Notes: a model not told the origin generated them from the letters alone. DNA of 24,357 nucleotides from Caryophanales bacterium UBA6259 (GCA_002441135.1 DJVJ01000003.1:1-24357), one strand, 5' to 3'. Shown: positions 14,291-22,432, numbered from the stretch's first letter. Translations and numbers: made by a program.

Positions 14291-15463
14291 CTATTTCTTT
14301 GAACTTACTACTTTTTTGAAATCGAAGGTTGTTCTCCTATTGCTCTGGTTCTCGTTGATGATTGTTACCTCATCATGGAACCCACTAATAAAGCTTCCGT
14401 TATCGATAATGGCATTTTCACCAATGATTGCTTTATGAATGATTACATTTTCACCTATTTTTGCATTTGGCATGATCACAGAATCCTTGATATAAGTGTT
14501 CTTTCCTACCTTTACGCCAGTGAAAATCACAGAATGCTCGATTTCCCCATCGATATGGCAACCCTCATTAATCATTGAGTTTTTAATTTTAGCAGTTTTA
14601 GCAATAAACTGTGGCAAATGATTATGAGACACAGAGCGAATTCTCCATTGATGATCATTTAAGTTAATCGGTGGTTTCTCCTCAAGTAAATCCATATTGG
14701 CTTGCCATAAGCTTTCGATGGTTCCAACATCCTTCCAATAACCTTCAAACGGATAGGCATTTAATCGAAGACCATCTTTTAGCATTCTAGGCAGCACATC
14801 TTTACCGAAGTCTTTACTAGAATTTAGGTCTAACTCATCTAATATTAAGTACTCCTTTAATCGTTCATAATTAAAAATATAGATTCCCATTGATGCGAGA
14901 TTATTTTTAGGCTCTACTGGTTTTTCTTCAAACTCTGTTATTTGCTGCATTGAATTAGTATTTAATATGCCAAATCGGCTTGCTTCTTCCCAAGGAACTT
15001 TAATTGCAGCTATGGTTACATCCGAATTATTTTCCTGATGAAACTCCAGCATTTTTTCGTAATTCATTGCATAGATATGATCGCCTGAAATAATCAAGAC
15101 AAATTCTGGATTGTAATGTTCAAGAAAAGTTAAGTTTTGATAAATCGCATTTGCGGTTCCCTTATACCAGGTACCCCCATTTTTTTCAACAAATGGAGGT
15201 AAAATATAAACTCCTCCATCTTTCCGGTCAAGATCCCAAGGACTTCCGATTCCAATATGGGAATTTAGTAATAATGGCTGATACTGAGTTAGCACGCCAA
15301 CAGTATCAATCCCTGAGTTGGTACAATTGCTCAGTGTAAAATCAATAATTCGGTACTTTCCACCAAAGGGGACCGCTGGCTTTGCAATATGTTGAGTTAG
15401 AGGGCCTAATCGCTTTCCTTCTCCGCCAGCCAAAAGCATCGCCACCATTTCTTTCCTTTTCAT
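14291..15463 (-). CDS. glgC: glucose-1-phosphate adenylyltransferase catalytic subunit GlgC
   Basis: A 390-residue protein, full length for the family. It makes ADP-glucose from ATP and glucose-1-phosphate, the committed step of glycogen synthesis. The nucleotide loop is AMLLAGGEGKRLGPLTQ near residues 8-24. Sugar and metal contacts include KPAVPFGGKYRIIDF, GSPWDLDRKDGGV and SGDHIYAMNY. The block EGYWKDVGTIESLW and a C-terminal parallel beta helix (SVIFTGVKVGKNTYIKDSVI) complete the plan. The ATG has AAGGAGC at good spacing. Its start lies one base after the glgB stop codon, so glgB and glgC are almost certainly coupled. GlgC pairs with GlgD encoded next. Confidence 0.97.
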   Translation of the reverse strand: MKRKEMVAMLLAGGEGKRLGPLTQHIAKPAVPFGGKYRIIDFTLSNCTNSGIDTVGVLTQYQPLLLNSHIGIGSPWDLDRKDGGVYILPPFVEKNGGTWYKGTANAIYQNLTFLEHYNPEFVLIISGDHIYAMNYEKMLEFHQENNSDVTIAAIKVPWEEASRFGILNTNSMQQITEFEEKPVEPKNNLASMGIYIFNYERLKEYLILDELDLNSSKDFGKDVLPRMLKDGLRLNAYPFEGYWKDVGTIESLWQANMDLLEEKPPINLNDHQWRIRSVSHNHLPQFIAKTAKIKNSMINEGCHIDGEIEHSVIFTGVKVGKNTYIKDSVIMPNAKIGENVIIHKAIIGENAIIDNGSFISGFHDEVTIINENQSNRRTTFDFKKVVSSKK

Positions 15464-15464
15464 T

Positions 15465-17336
15465 TTAATTGCTCCTTTCTTCCTCCTTGTTAAGCCTTTG
15501 AAAGATGATTATCGATAGGGGAGGAATACAAATATTTAAACTGTTTGGCTGAGTATGCCACTGAATTGGTCTTGCCTGTAACTTTCCTTCGTTCCTTATT
15601 CCTGTTCCGCCATATTCAATATGGTCACTATTCCATAGCTCTTGATATTCTCCTAGTGTTGGTACTCCAATTAAGTAATTGGAATAGCTCACTGGGGTAA
15701 AATTACATACAACAATTAAGAATTCACCTTGTTTGTTCTTTCGCATAAAGGTAATAATGCTTTGGTTTGTATCATGAGGATCAATCCATTCGAATCCACT
15801 TTGCTGATGATCAAGCTCCCATAACATGGAATGTGCTAAATAGAAGCGGTTTAACTCTTTAACATACTGGTGCATAGTTTGATGAGATTCGTATTCTAAT
15901 AAATGCCAATCTAATTCTTCTTTGTCCTTCCACTCATCATATTGGGCAAATTCGCCGCCCATAAACATGAGCTTTTTGCCCGGGTGAGTCATCATATAAC
16001 CATATAGCAAACGCAGCCCTGCAAACTTCTGCCAATAGTCACCAAACATTTTATTCAGTAATGACCTTTTTCCATGAACCACTTCATCATGAGAGAGAGG
16101 CAAAATAAAATTTTCCGAAAAAGCATAGAAAAAAGAAAAGGTAATCAATTGATGATGATATTTTCGGAAGATTGGATCCATCTCCATGTAATGAACCATG
16201 TCATTCATCCAACCCATATTCCATTTAAAGTTAAAGCCTAAGCCACCTAGATAGGTTGGTGCACTAACTAGTGGATAGGAGGTGGATTCTTCGGCCATCA
16301 TTAACGCATTAGGATAATAATGAAAAACCGCTTTGTTTAACTTCTTTAAAAAATCAATGGCTTCAAGATTTTGATTTCCTCCATATTGATTTGGATTCCA
16401 TTCCCCATGCTCTTTGTCAAAATCTAAATAAAGCATGCTAGCAACCGCATCTATTCTTAGGCCATCAATATGAAATACATCCATTAGAAAAATCGCATTG
16501 GAAATAAGGAAGCTCTGAATTTCTTTTTTCCCCAAATCTAAACCAAGTGTTCCCCATATTGCTTTTTCGGCTTTATTCTTATCTTCGTATTCATATAAAG
16601 GAGTTCCATCAAATTGAATAAGACCATGTTCATCTTTACAAAAATGTCCCGGTACCCAATCAAGAATTACTCCTATTCCTTTTTGATGACATTGGTTGAC
16701 GAAATACATAAAATCTTCTGGTGTTCCGTAACGGCTAGTTATCGAATAATAACCTACACCTTGATATCCCCAAGATTCATCCAATGGATGCTCTGCAAGG
16801 GGTAAAATTTCAATATGGGTATAGCCCATCTTTAGTACATAATCAATTAGTATTGGCGCAATCTCTCGATAATTATAGAAAGTATTTTCTTCTTTTTTTC
16901 TCCATGACCCTAAATGAACCTCATAAATATTTAGTGGCTGTGAATATGGTGAGGTAATTCTTTTGTTTAATTCCCATTGCATATCTTGCCAAGGAAATTG
17001 AGGAAAAGAATAAATGATGGAAGCCGTGTTTGGCCTAAGCTCGGAGTAAAAGGCATAGGGATCTGCTTTTCGTAAAATTTCGCCTGATTTTGTGATTATC
17101 TCGTATTTATATAGATCGCCACTTTTTAACCGAGGTATAAATAAAGTCCAAACACCGGACACGTCCTTTACCATTAGGTGATCATCACCACTCCATTGGT
17201 TAAAATCCCCTATCACTCTGACTTCTTTGGCATTAGGAGCCCATACTCGAAAGATTACTCCCTCTTCCTCATTTTTACTCACTAGATGCGCTCCAAAAAA
17301 TGTATAGCTGTGAAACAAATTATTACTTTCAAACAT
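15465..17336 (-). CDS. glgB: 1,4-alpha-glucan branching enzyme (GH13, CBM48)
   Basis: A 623-residue protein that cuts alpha-1,4 chains and rejoins them as alpha-1,6 branches. The N-terminal CBM48 contains FRVWAPNAKEVRVIGDFNQW (residues 29-48). The catalytic barrel has nucleophile Asp296 in GLRIDAVASMLY, acid/base Glu349 in MMAEEST and Asp417 in LPLSHDEVVHGK. Their spacing equals that of the E. coli triad (405, 458 and 526). The short N-terminus lacks the extra N1 domain of enteric GlgB, as in Bacillus homologues. The ATG start has GGAGGGG five bases upstream. It is the first gene of the glg operon. Upstream lie a CcpA-type cre site and a candidate -10 element. Confidence 0.97.
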   Translation of the reverse strand: MFESNNLFHSYTFFGAHLVSKNEEEGVIFRVWAPNAKEVRVIGDFNQWSGDDHLMVKDVSGVWTLFIPRLKSGDLYKYEIITKSGEILRKADPYAFYSELRPNTASIIYSFPQFPWQDMQWELNKRITSPYSQPLNIYEVHLGSWRKKEENTFYNYREIAPILIDYVLKMGYTHIEILPLAEHPLDESWGYQGVGYYSITSRYGTPEDFMYFVNQCHQKGIGVILDWVPGHFCKDEHGLIQFDGTPLYEYEDKNKAEKAIWGTLGLDLGKKEIQSFLISNAIFLMDVFHIDGLRIDAVASMLYLDFDKEHGEWNPNQYGGNQNLEAIDFLKKLNKAVFHYYPNALMMAEESTSYPLVSAPTYLGGLGFNFKWNMGWMNDMVHYMEMDPIFRKYHHQLITFSFFYAFSENFILPLSHDEVVHGKRSLLNKMFGDYWQKFAGLRLLYGYMMTHPGKKLMFMGGEFAQYDEWKDKEELDWHLLEYESHQTMHQYVKELNRFYLAHSMLWELDHQQSGFEWIDPHDTNQSIITFMRKNKQGEFLIVVCNFTPVSYSNYLIGVPTLGEYQELWNSDHIEYGGTGIRNEGKLQARPIQWHTQPNSLNICIPPLSIIIFQRLNKEEERSN

Positions 17337-17369
17337 TGATTCCCCTCCAACAATTCACCACTTCAACAT

Positions 17370-17393
17370 ACCTGCCATTATTGATATGCAGGT
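17370..17393. promoter_or_regulatory. inverted repeat in the glgB leader
   Basis: ACCTGC and GCAGGT form a perfect 6-bp inverted repeat, extended by AT pairs, with a 12-base centre. It lies about 35-55 bases upstream of the glgB start and so is probably transcribed. It could be a leader hairpin or an operator; no T-tract follows it on the minus strand. Confidence 0.4.
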
Positions 17394-17422
17394 TATTAAC
17401 AAAAAATCACTATCAAAAAAAA

Positions 17423-17436
17423 TGTAAACGCTACCC
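17423..17436. promoter_or_regulatory. CcpA-type cre site upstream of glgB
   Basis: TGTAAACGCTACCC matches the catabolite-responsive element consensus (TGWNANCGNTNNCA) at every fixed position except the last. It starts one base after the candidate minus-strand -10 element at 17443-17438, so bound CcpA would cover the transcription start and repress the operon. Confidence 0.6.
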
Positions 17437-17437
17437 T

Positions 17438-17443
17438 TTTATA
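17438..17443 (-). promoter_or_regulatory. candidate -10 element of the glg operon
   Basis: On the minus strand TATAAA lies about 100 bases upstream of glgB, directly before the cre-like site. The hexamer 17 bases upstream (AAAATG) is a poor -35. A TTGACA lies at 17515-17510 but is too far away to pair with it. Confidence 0.3.
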
Positions 17444-17514
17444 AAATAAGTTTTTTTTCACATTTTGTTCATTAGACATGGCTTACTCTTGTCGATAAGT
17501 TAAATTTCTTGTCA

Positions 17515-17577
17515 ATTAGAAAAGCTTGGCTTTTGCCAAGCCCTTTTTAAGGCGCAGGCAAAAGGTTAGCTGCTCTT
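17515..17577. repeat. 60-bp dispersed repeat, copy 2
   Basis: It starts ATTAGAAAAGCTTGGC, contains GCTTGGCTTTTGCCAAGC, and ends GGCAAAAGGTTAGCTGCTCT. It is nearly collinear with 5110-5169. It lies between the tag terminator and the glgB promoter region. The palindrome followed by TTTTCT on the minus strand may give a second terminator. Confidence 0.8.
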
Positions 17578-17581
17578 ATTT

Positions 17582-17612
17582 CGGATCGGAAAATCTTATA
17601 CTTTCCTATCCG
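17582..17612. other. imperfect stem-loop downstream of tag
   Basis: CGGATCGGAAA pairs with TTTCCTATCCG apart from one central C/T mismatch, around a 9-base loop. It lies between the tag terminator and repeat copy 2. It may be a decayed terminator or part of a larger structured element. Confidence 0.35.
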
Positions 17613-17613
17613 A

Positions 17614-17643
17614 TAAAAAAAGCCCTCGCAAAATGCGAGGGCT
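17614..17643 (-). terminator. rho-independent terminator of tag
   Basis: On the minus strand a perfect 10-bp GC-rich stem, AGCCCTCGCA with TGCGAGGGCT, closes a 3-base loop and is followed by seven T residues. It lies about 45 bases after the tag stop. Confidence 0.92.
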
Positions 17644-17687
17644 AAATTTATATCCATTATTCAATTTTTCATTTTTCCCTTTGGAAA

Positions 17688-18245
17688 CTACACTTGGTTG
17701 TATCGAAAGCAAGTTGTTAAATGATCATTAATCAACCCTATCGCTTGCATATGAGCATACATAATTGTTGAACCTAGAAATTTAAAGCCTCTTTTTTTGA
17801 GATCCTTACTTACCTGATCAGAGAGTTCTGTGATTGCTGGTACATGAGACGTATTTTGCCATTGATTCTTTATTGGTTGATGATTAACAAAAGACCAAAT
17901 ATAATGATCAAAGCTCCCAAATTCCTTTTGAATTTCTAAAAAATGCTTTGCATTATTAATAGAGGCCTCTATTTTTCTACGATTTCGGATAATCCCAGCG
18001 TTATTAAGTAACTCATTTACTTTATTTTCATCGTAATTTGCCACTTTATTTGCATCAAAATTATCATATGCTAGTCGATAATTTTCCCGTTTACGAAGAA
18101 TAGTCAGCCAATTCAATCCTGCCTGTGCCGATTCTAATACTAAAAATTCAAAGTGTTTATGGTCATCATGAACGGGTACTCCCCATTCTTCATCATGATA
18201 CTTCACATATAATTCATCTGTTCCACACCAAGGACAACGTTCCAA
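17688..18245 (-). CDS. tag: DNA-3-methyladenine glycosylase I
   Basis: A 185-residue protein, the usual length for Tag, which removes 3-methyladenine from alkylated DNA. The zinc ligands of E. coli Tag are all in register: Cys4, His17, His175 and Cys179. The base-recognition glutamate is Glu38 in FLVLESAQAGLNW. The HhH-type core includes GIIRNRRKIEASINNA, and the C-terminal block GFKFLGSTIMYAHMQAIGLI is typical. The start is a TTG with GAGGTG six bases upstream; no ATG is available at the N-terminus that keeps Cys4. It follows the DUF2164 gene by 28 bases and ends at a strong terminator. Confidence 0.96.
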   Translation of the reverse strand: MERCPWCGTDELYVKYHDEEWGVPVHDDHKHFEFLVLESAQAGLNWLTILRKRENYRLAYDNFDANKVANYDENKVNELLNNAGIIRNRRKIEASINNAKHFLEIQKEFGSFDHYIWSFVNHQPIKNQWQNTSHVPAITELSDQVSKDLKKRGFKFLGSTIMYAHMQAIGLINDHLTTCFRYNQV

Positions 18246-18273
18246 CTAAATCACCTCAACAGTTTTAATTTAT

Positions 18274-18513
18274 TTATCTTGATCTTTTTTCTAATCCCAA
18301 TAAATCCTCTGTCTTTTCCATCATAAAGGCATAGGCATCTCTTATCCCCTGATTATAAATATGAGGACCAATGCTTTCTAGGAAAAAACCCAAAATATTT
18401 TCCGCTTTAAAATTACTAATATCTTCCGCTTCTTCAGTCCAATAATAGTTTTTAATCTCTTCTATAATTTGTTCTCGTATTTCCTTTTCTAATGAAATAT
18501 TTACATTGGACAA
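18274..18513 (-). CDS. DUF2164 family protein
   Basis: A 79-residue acidic, helical protein. The pattern KEIREQIIEEIKNYYWTEEA followed by AENILGFFLESIGPHIYNQ and GIRDAYAFM matches what I know of DUF2164, whose conserved core is GPxIYNQxIxDA. It has no signal peptide or membrane segment. The function of the family is unknown. The start is a TTG with AGGAGG nine bases upstream. It is the first gene of a two-gene unit with tag, 28 bases apart. A candidate promoter with an extended -10 lies about 45 bases upstream, overlapping the terminator of the RND gene. Confidence 0.8.
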   Translation of the reverse strand: MSNVNISLEKEIREQIIEEIKNYYWTEEAEDISNFKAENILGFFLESIGPHIYNQGIRDAYAFMMEKTEDLLGLEKRSR

Positions 18514-18558
18514 AACCCTAATCCTCCTAACGAAGTTTAAATAAATATAAACAACCTT

Positions 18559-18569
18559 ATATTACCATA
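18559..18569 (-). promoter_or_regulatory. candidate extended -10 promoter for DUF2164-tag
   Basis: On the minus strand TATGG directly precedes TAATAT (18564-18559). The hexamer 17 bases upstream (AAATCA) is a poor -35, so it would rely on the extended -10. It sits in the trailing T-run of the RND terminator. Confidence 0.35.
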
Positions 18570-18570
18570 A

Positions 18571-18609
18571 AAAAGAGAAAGTGATTTGGATTATCCTCAC
18601 TTTCTCTTT
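18571..18609 (-). terminator. rho-independent terminator of the RND permease gene
   Basis: On the minus strand AAAGAGAAAGTGA pairs with TCACTTTCTCTTT, a perfect 13-bp stem with a 12-base loop, followed by further T residues. It lies about 35 bases after the RND stop codon. The stem is AT-rich but long. Confidence 0.75.
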
Positions 18610-18642
18610 GAATTTATAATAATTAATTTGCTAAACTACCTT

Positions 18643-21600
18643 TCACATACTAATAGAAGGTGGATTGCTTGTTAAATCTTTTTCTTTTCTATCTACTTTA
18701 CTTGCTTTCTTCTTCTCGAACCTACTCTCGATTAAACTATATACCACAGGTATGATGACTAATGTTAACAAGGTAGAAACTAATAAACCACTAATTAACG
18801 CAATCGACATTGGAACAAATAGATTGCTACCAGACAACGCTAATGGGAAAAGGCCAATTACAGTCGTAGAAGTAGTTAACATGACTGGCCTAAATCTCAT
18901 TCTAGTAGCTTCTTTAGAAGCTTCCTCCACCGTTTTGCCATTTGCTCTTTCTCCATTAATATAATCGATTAAGATGATCGCATTATTAACAACAATTCCC
19001 ATTAAGCTTACAATTCCAAGCAAGGCGGTAAAGGATAATGGTTGTTTTAAAACATACAATCCTACAATAGAGCCGACAAGTGATAATGGAATGGTTAATA
19101 AAATGATAAAGGGCTGTGTAATCGAATTAAATTGAACAAGTAAGATAACGAAAATAATGAGAATCGCAAAGATAGATGCTTCTCCCATACCACTAAAGTT
19201 CTCCTTTATCTTCGCTTGTTCTCCATCAAACACAACAGAAACACCGGATAGATTTTCACTATCCAACTGCTTTTGAACCTCATTTTGAATATCAATCGAA
19301 CTATATCCTGGCTTTACATCACTTAATACTGTAACTGCTAACTCGCGATCGAACTTTTCAATCGTTGGTAATTGAGCTTTTAATTCCGTTTTAGAAATAT
19401 CCTTTAATAAAACTTTGAATCCAGTAACAGAAGACTTAATCTTCAAATTATCTAAAGCTTCCTTAGAACGAATATTACTTTTCACCAAAATACCATATTC
19501 ATTACCTTGTTCTCTAAAGACTGTTGCTTGTTGTCCTTTTAAAGCGATATTCACTTCTCTTTGGACATCATATTTTGTAATTCCCATGGTAGAGGCCTTA
19601 TCTGTATCAATTTGAATATAATAATCATAGATTTTGTCTTTTAAATTATCTTCAATATTAATGGTACCATCTAATTGTTTTAAGATGCTTTTGGTTTTTT
19701 CTGCAACAATCGCTAACTGATCCATATCTTCCCCAGTAATCCGTATAACAACCGGAGCACCTATTGGTTCACCCTGTTCTAATTCTTTGACAATTGCTTT
19801 TCCTCCAACAAGTTCTTCATTGAGGATTTCTTGAATATAGTCAGCCAATTCGGTATTTGTTTTAAATTGTTCTCCCTTAGAAAGGTCTATCTTCAATAAA
19901 GTTTGTCCACGATCTTGAGCATTGTTTCCTGGTGGCACTGAAAAATAGAATTTCGGTAATTTTCCACCAATAGCACTGGTATAACTCGTTATCTCAGGTT
20001 GTTCTTTCACAATTCTTTCCACTTCAGAGACCAGTTTTTCTGTCGCCTCAATATCGGCAGTTTTTTCAGACATGATATCGATATACATCATGTTTTTATC
20101 TGCTTTCGGGAAAAATTGCAGTCCAAGTAGACTAGTTATATATACTGCTAGTCCAAAAAGAATAATAGAAATAAATAGAGTTGACTTTTTATATTTCAAT
20201 CCTAATTGTAATAAACGATCAAAAAATCCACGAAGATATAATTTTTTGGTCTTTACTCTTCTATTTTTCGGTTTAAAAAATAAGAAAGCCATCATGGGTG
20301 AAATAAGCATTGCTACTAAATAGGAAGAAGATAATGAAATCATAATAATCTGTGGTAAGCTTTTGATGAATTCACCAGCCATTCCTGGTAGCATTAGTAA
20401 TGGAATAAAGGCAAACACGGTAGTCATTGTTGAGGTTAATACTGGAATACCAACCTCTTTTGCTCCTTTTAAGCTCGCCTTAAATCTTTCTTCCCCTTCA
20501 TCCAACTTAACTTGAATCGAGTCAGAAATTACGATAGCATTATCCACAAGCATTCCAAGTGCAATAATTAATGCGCCGATGGAAATCTGATGAATTTCTA
20601 TTCCAATAAAATACATTGCAGAAAAGGTTAATAATAATGACATTGGAATGGCCACCGATACGATCACCGCATTACGAAGTCCCATACTGATAAAAACAAC
20701 GGCCACAACAATTAAGATTCCCGCTAAAAGATTTATCATAAAATCTTTAATTGCATGATCCACTTCTCTTGGTTGATATAAAACCTCATCTATAGCGATA
20801 TCTCTTGGAAGCTCCGACTTTAGTTCTTTCAGTTTTTTCTCTACATCTTTTCCAGTTATTACGATATTTTTATTAGGTTTAAAATAGCCAGTTAATAGGA
20901 CCGCATTTTTACTATTGTGTTTAATTTTAAAGTTGGATTCCTCTAATCCCATATATACCTTTGCGATATCCCTTAAACGCACAACGGCACCGGTTTCTTT
21001 CGAAATAGCTACAATGGTATTTTCAATTTCTTCAATTTTATGAAAGGTACCAGGAATCTTTACATTAATTTTGTTCTCTCCTTCTCCAAGTGATCCAGAA
21101 GGAATTTCAATATTTTGTGCTTGTAGTATTTTTATTATTTCAGCTAAGGAAATGCTATAGAAGTTTAGCCTGTCTGCATCAACCTCAACTTTTACTTCAT
21201 TCTTTTGCTTTCCTGTCACTTCAAATCGAGCTATACCATCAATTTTTACTAATCCTTTTTTTAGAATCTCAGCATATTCCTCTAGCTGTTCATAAGAATA
21301 ATTAGCTCCAGATAGACTGATAAGCATACCAGCTGTATCTGCTAAATGTGTATTAATTTCTGTTTCTTGGACGCCATCTGGTAAAGCCTTTTGTACATCA
21401 TTAATTTCCTGTCTTAAATCTTCCCATGCTTTTTCTACATCTGCGTCAGCCGTTAAACGAACAACGACGACAGATACACTATTTTTTGATGTTGAAGTAG
21501 AATAATCATAACCATCTATTTCTGGAAGGACCTCTTCAATTTTTCGCGTCACTAGCTTCTCTACATCATCAGAAGGAGCTCCTGGATAAATCGTTGTAAG

Positions 21601-21741
21601 GATAGCTACGGAAACCTCGATATTCGGGTCCTCTTGCTTTGGAATAATGTAGTAGCTGTAAATACCAAAAATAAATATGATTATCATCATAAAAATGGTT
21701 ACTCTACGATTTTTAATCGCAGCTTTAATCATGGTGATCAC
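18643..21741 (-). CDS. RND-family efflux transporter permease (HAE1-like)
   Basis: A 1032-residue protein with the duplicated RND plan: an N-terminal helix (about 12-33), a large exported loop, helices 2-6 (about 332-500), a linker, helix 7 (about 525-545), a second loop and helices 8-12 (about 865-1010). IIALGMLVDNAIVISDS has Asp400 in helix 4 at the proton-relay position; the second Asp of AcrB is Asn401, as in many Gram-positive members. Helix 10 has GIVSLMGIVVNNAIILIDY. Proteins of this type export drugs, surfactants or lipids using proton motive force; SwrC/YerP of Bacillus subtilis is an example. No membrane-fusion protein or regulator gene adjoins it. The GTG (21741) and an ATG nine bases later both have weak ribosome sites. 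Confidence 0.93.
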   Translation of the reverse strand: MITMIKAAIKNRRVTIFMMIIIFIFGIYSYYIIPKQEDPNIEVSVAILTTIYPGAPSDDVEKLVTRKIEEVLPEIDGYDYSTSTSKNSVSVVVVRLTADADVEKAWEDLRQEINDVQKALPDGVQETEINTHLADTAGMLISLSGANYSYEQLEEYAEILKKGLVKIDGIARFEVTGKQKNEVKVEVDADRLNFYSISLAEIIKILQAQNIEIPSGSLGEGENKINVKIPGTFHKIEEIENTIVAISKETGAVVRLRDIAKVYMGLEESNFKIKHNSKNAVLLTGYFKPNKNIVITGKDVEKKLKELKSELPRDIAIDEVLYQPREVDHAIKDFMINLLAGILIVVAVVFISMGLRNAVIVSVAIPMSLLLTFSAMYFIGIEIHQISIGALIIALGMLVDNAIVISDSIQVKLDEGEERFKASLKGAKEVGIPVLTSTMTTVFAFIPLLMLPGMAGEFIKSLPQIIMISLSSSYLVAMLISPMMAFLFFKPKNRRVKTKKLYLRGFFDRLLQLGLKYKKSTLFISIILFGLAVYITSLLGLQFFPKADKNMMYIDIMSEKTADIEATEKLVSEVERIVKEQPEITSYTSAIGGKLPKFYFSVPPGNNAQDRGQTLLKIDLSKGEQFKTNTELADYIQEILNEELVGGKAIVKELEQGEPIGAPVVIRITGEDMDQLAIVAEKTKSILKQLDGTINIEDNLKDKIYDYYIQIDTDKASTMGITKYDVQREVNIALKGQQATVFREQGNEYGILVKSNIRSKEALDNLKIKSSVTGFKVLLKDISKTELKAQLPTIEKFDRELAVTVLSDVKPGYSSIDIQNEVQKQLDSENLSGVSVVFDGEQAKIKENFSGMGEASIFAILIIFVILLVQFNSITQPFIILLTIPLSLVGSIVGLYVLKQPLSFTALLGIVSLMGIVVNNAIILIDYINGERANGKTVEEASKEATRMRFRPVMLTTSTTVIGLFPLALSGSNLFVPMSIALISGLLVSTLLTLVIIPVVYSLIESRFEKKKASKVDRKEKDLTSNPPSISM

Positions 21742-21803
21742 TTCACTTTCCCCAAAAATACATTAATATTATACTTCAATACCAAAATGCATAATATCAT
21801 TTT

Positions 21804-21896
21804 TTACAATTTAAAAAATATACTAGAATAACTATAAAAGTATTCAAGTAACCCCGTAATCATTAACCCAATTATAAATTGAGAAAGTGCAATCAT
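21804..21896 (-). other. possible hydrophobic mini-ORF or remnant of a membrane protein gene
   Basis: From ATG the frame reads MIALSQFIIGLMITGLLEYF then YSYSSIFFKL and stop, 30 residues with one likely membrane helix. The frame is open back to 21959 and would add a charged segment (SKRSKAYFIEGKIIYQV) without any start codon. No ribosome site precedes the ATG. The helix-like character over about 50 codons suggests a truncated gene more than chance, but the support is weak. Confidence 0.25.
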
Positions 21897-21920
21897 CACT
21901 TGGTAAATAATTTTACCTTC

Positions 21921-21956
21921 AATAAAATAAGCCTTACTTCTTTTTGAAGTAAAGCT
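21921..21956 (-). terminator. rho-independent terminator of the small membrane protein gene
   Basis: On the minus strand AGCTTTACTTC pairs with GAAGTAAGGCT (11 bp, one G-T pair) around a five-base loop and is followed by TATTTTATT. It lies about 45 bases past the stop of the gene ending at 21999. Confidence 0.7.
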
Positions 21957-21998
21957 AACCTATATTTTAAGTCAATTAATTCACAATAACAGAAGACA

Positions 21999-22262
21999 TT
22001 AATCAAATATCTTAATTCCATACAGAAGCAAATTAAAAGCAGAAAATGATATTATCGGTAAAGAATAGTATAAAATGATAAGGAAGGTACCTTCCAGTGT
22101 ACCTGATGCAACAAGGCTTTGCGCTGTTCCTTCCATAAAGAGTGAGAGCATAATCGCTAAATCAATACTAAGAATTAACTTTAATCCTTTTCGTTCATTT
22201 TCCCCCTCAAAAAAACATCCAACACTAATCAATAGTAAAATAATAATTAAAATAAAAAACAT
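21999..22262 (-). CDS. small three-helix membrane protein, hypothetical
   Basis: An 87-residue protein from the ATG preceded by GAGGGAG five bases upstream; a frame extending seven codons further lacks a ribosome site. Three hydrophobic helices are visible: residues about 2-18 (FFILIIILLLISVGCFF), 31-45 (LILSIDLAIMLSLF) and 60-84 (FLIILYYSLPIISFSAFNLL). A short charged loop, EGENERKG, joins the first two. No conserved motif was recognised. It is followed by a terminator, so it is a single-gene transcript or the distal gene after mnmA, though a terminator also separates it from mnmA. Confidence 0.65.
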   Translation of the reverse strand: MFFILIIILLLISVGCFFEGENERKGLKLILSIDLAIMLSLFMEGTAQSLVASGTLEGTFLIILYYSLPIISFSAFNLLLYGIKIFD

Positions 22263-22388
22263 AATATCTCCCTCATCTTTCATATGGGCAACAACCCACT
22301 TATTAATATTCGCCTCTTGCTATCCAGTAGTAGAAGAAACAACGATAACAGCTACATATTTTTTGATGCTGAATTGTACAGAAACAAA

Positions 22389-22416
22389 CACGCTAATTTC
22401 AATACGAATTAGCGTG
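22389..22416 (-). terminator. rho-independent terminator of mnmA
   Basis: A perfect 10-bp stem, CACGCTAATT with AATTAGCGTG, closes an 8-base loop and is followed on the minus strand by TTTGTTTC. It begins about 16 bases past the mnmA stop. Confidence 0.85.
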
Positions 22417-22432
22417 CTAAATGAATTACTAA

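Noticed and set aside
17510..17515. TTGACA upstream of glgB as a -35 element
   Set aside because: No -10-like hexamer lies 15-19 bases downstream. It belongs to the edge of repeat copy 2.
22318..22390. Frame reading FVSVQFSIKKYVAVIVVSST between mnmA and the small membrane gene
   Set aside because: It has no ribosome site, begins inside the mnmA terminator, and is only about 23 codons from the first usable start.
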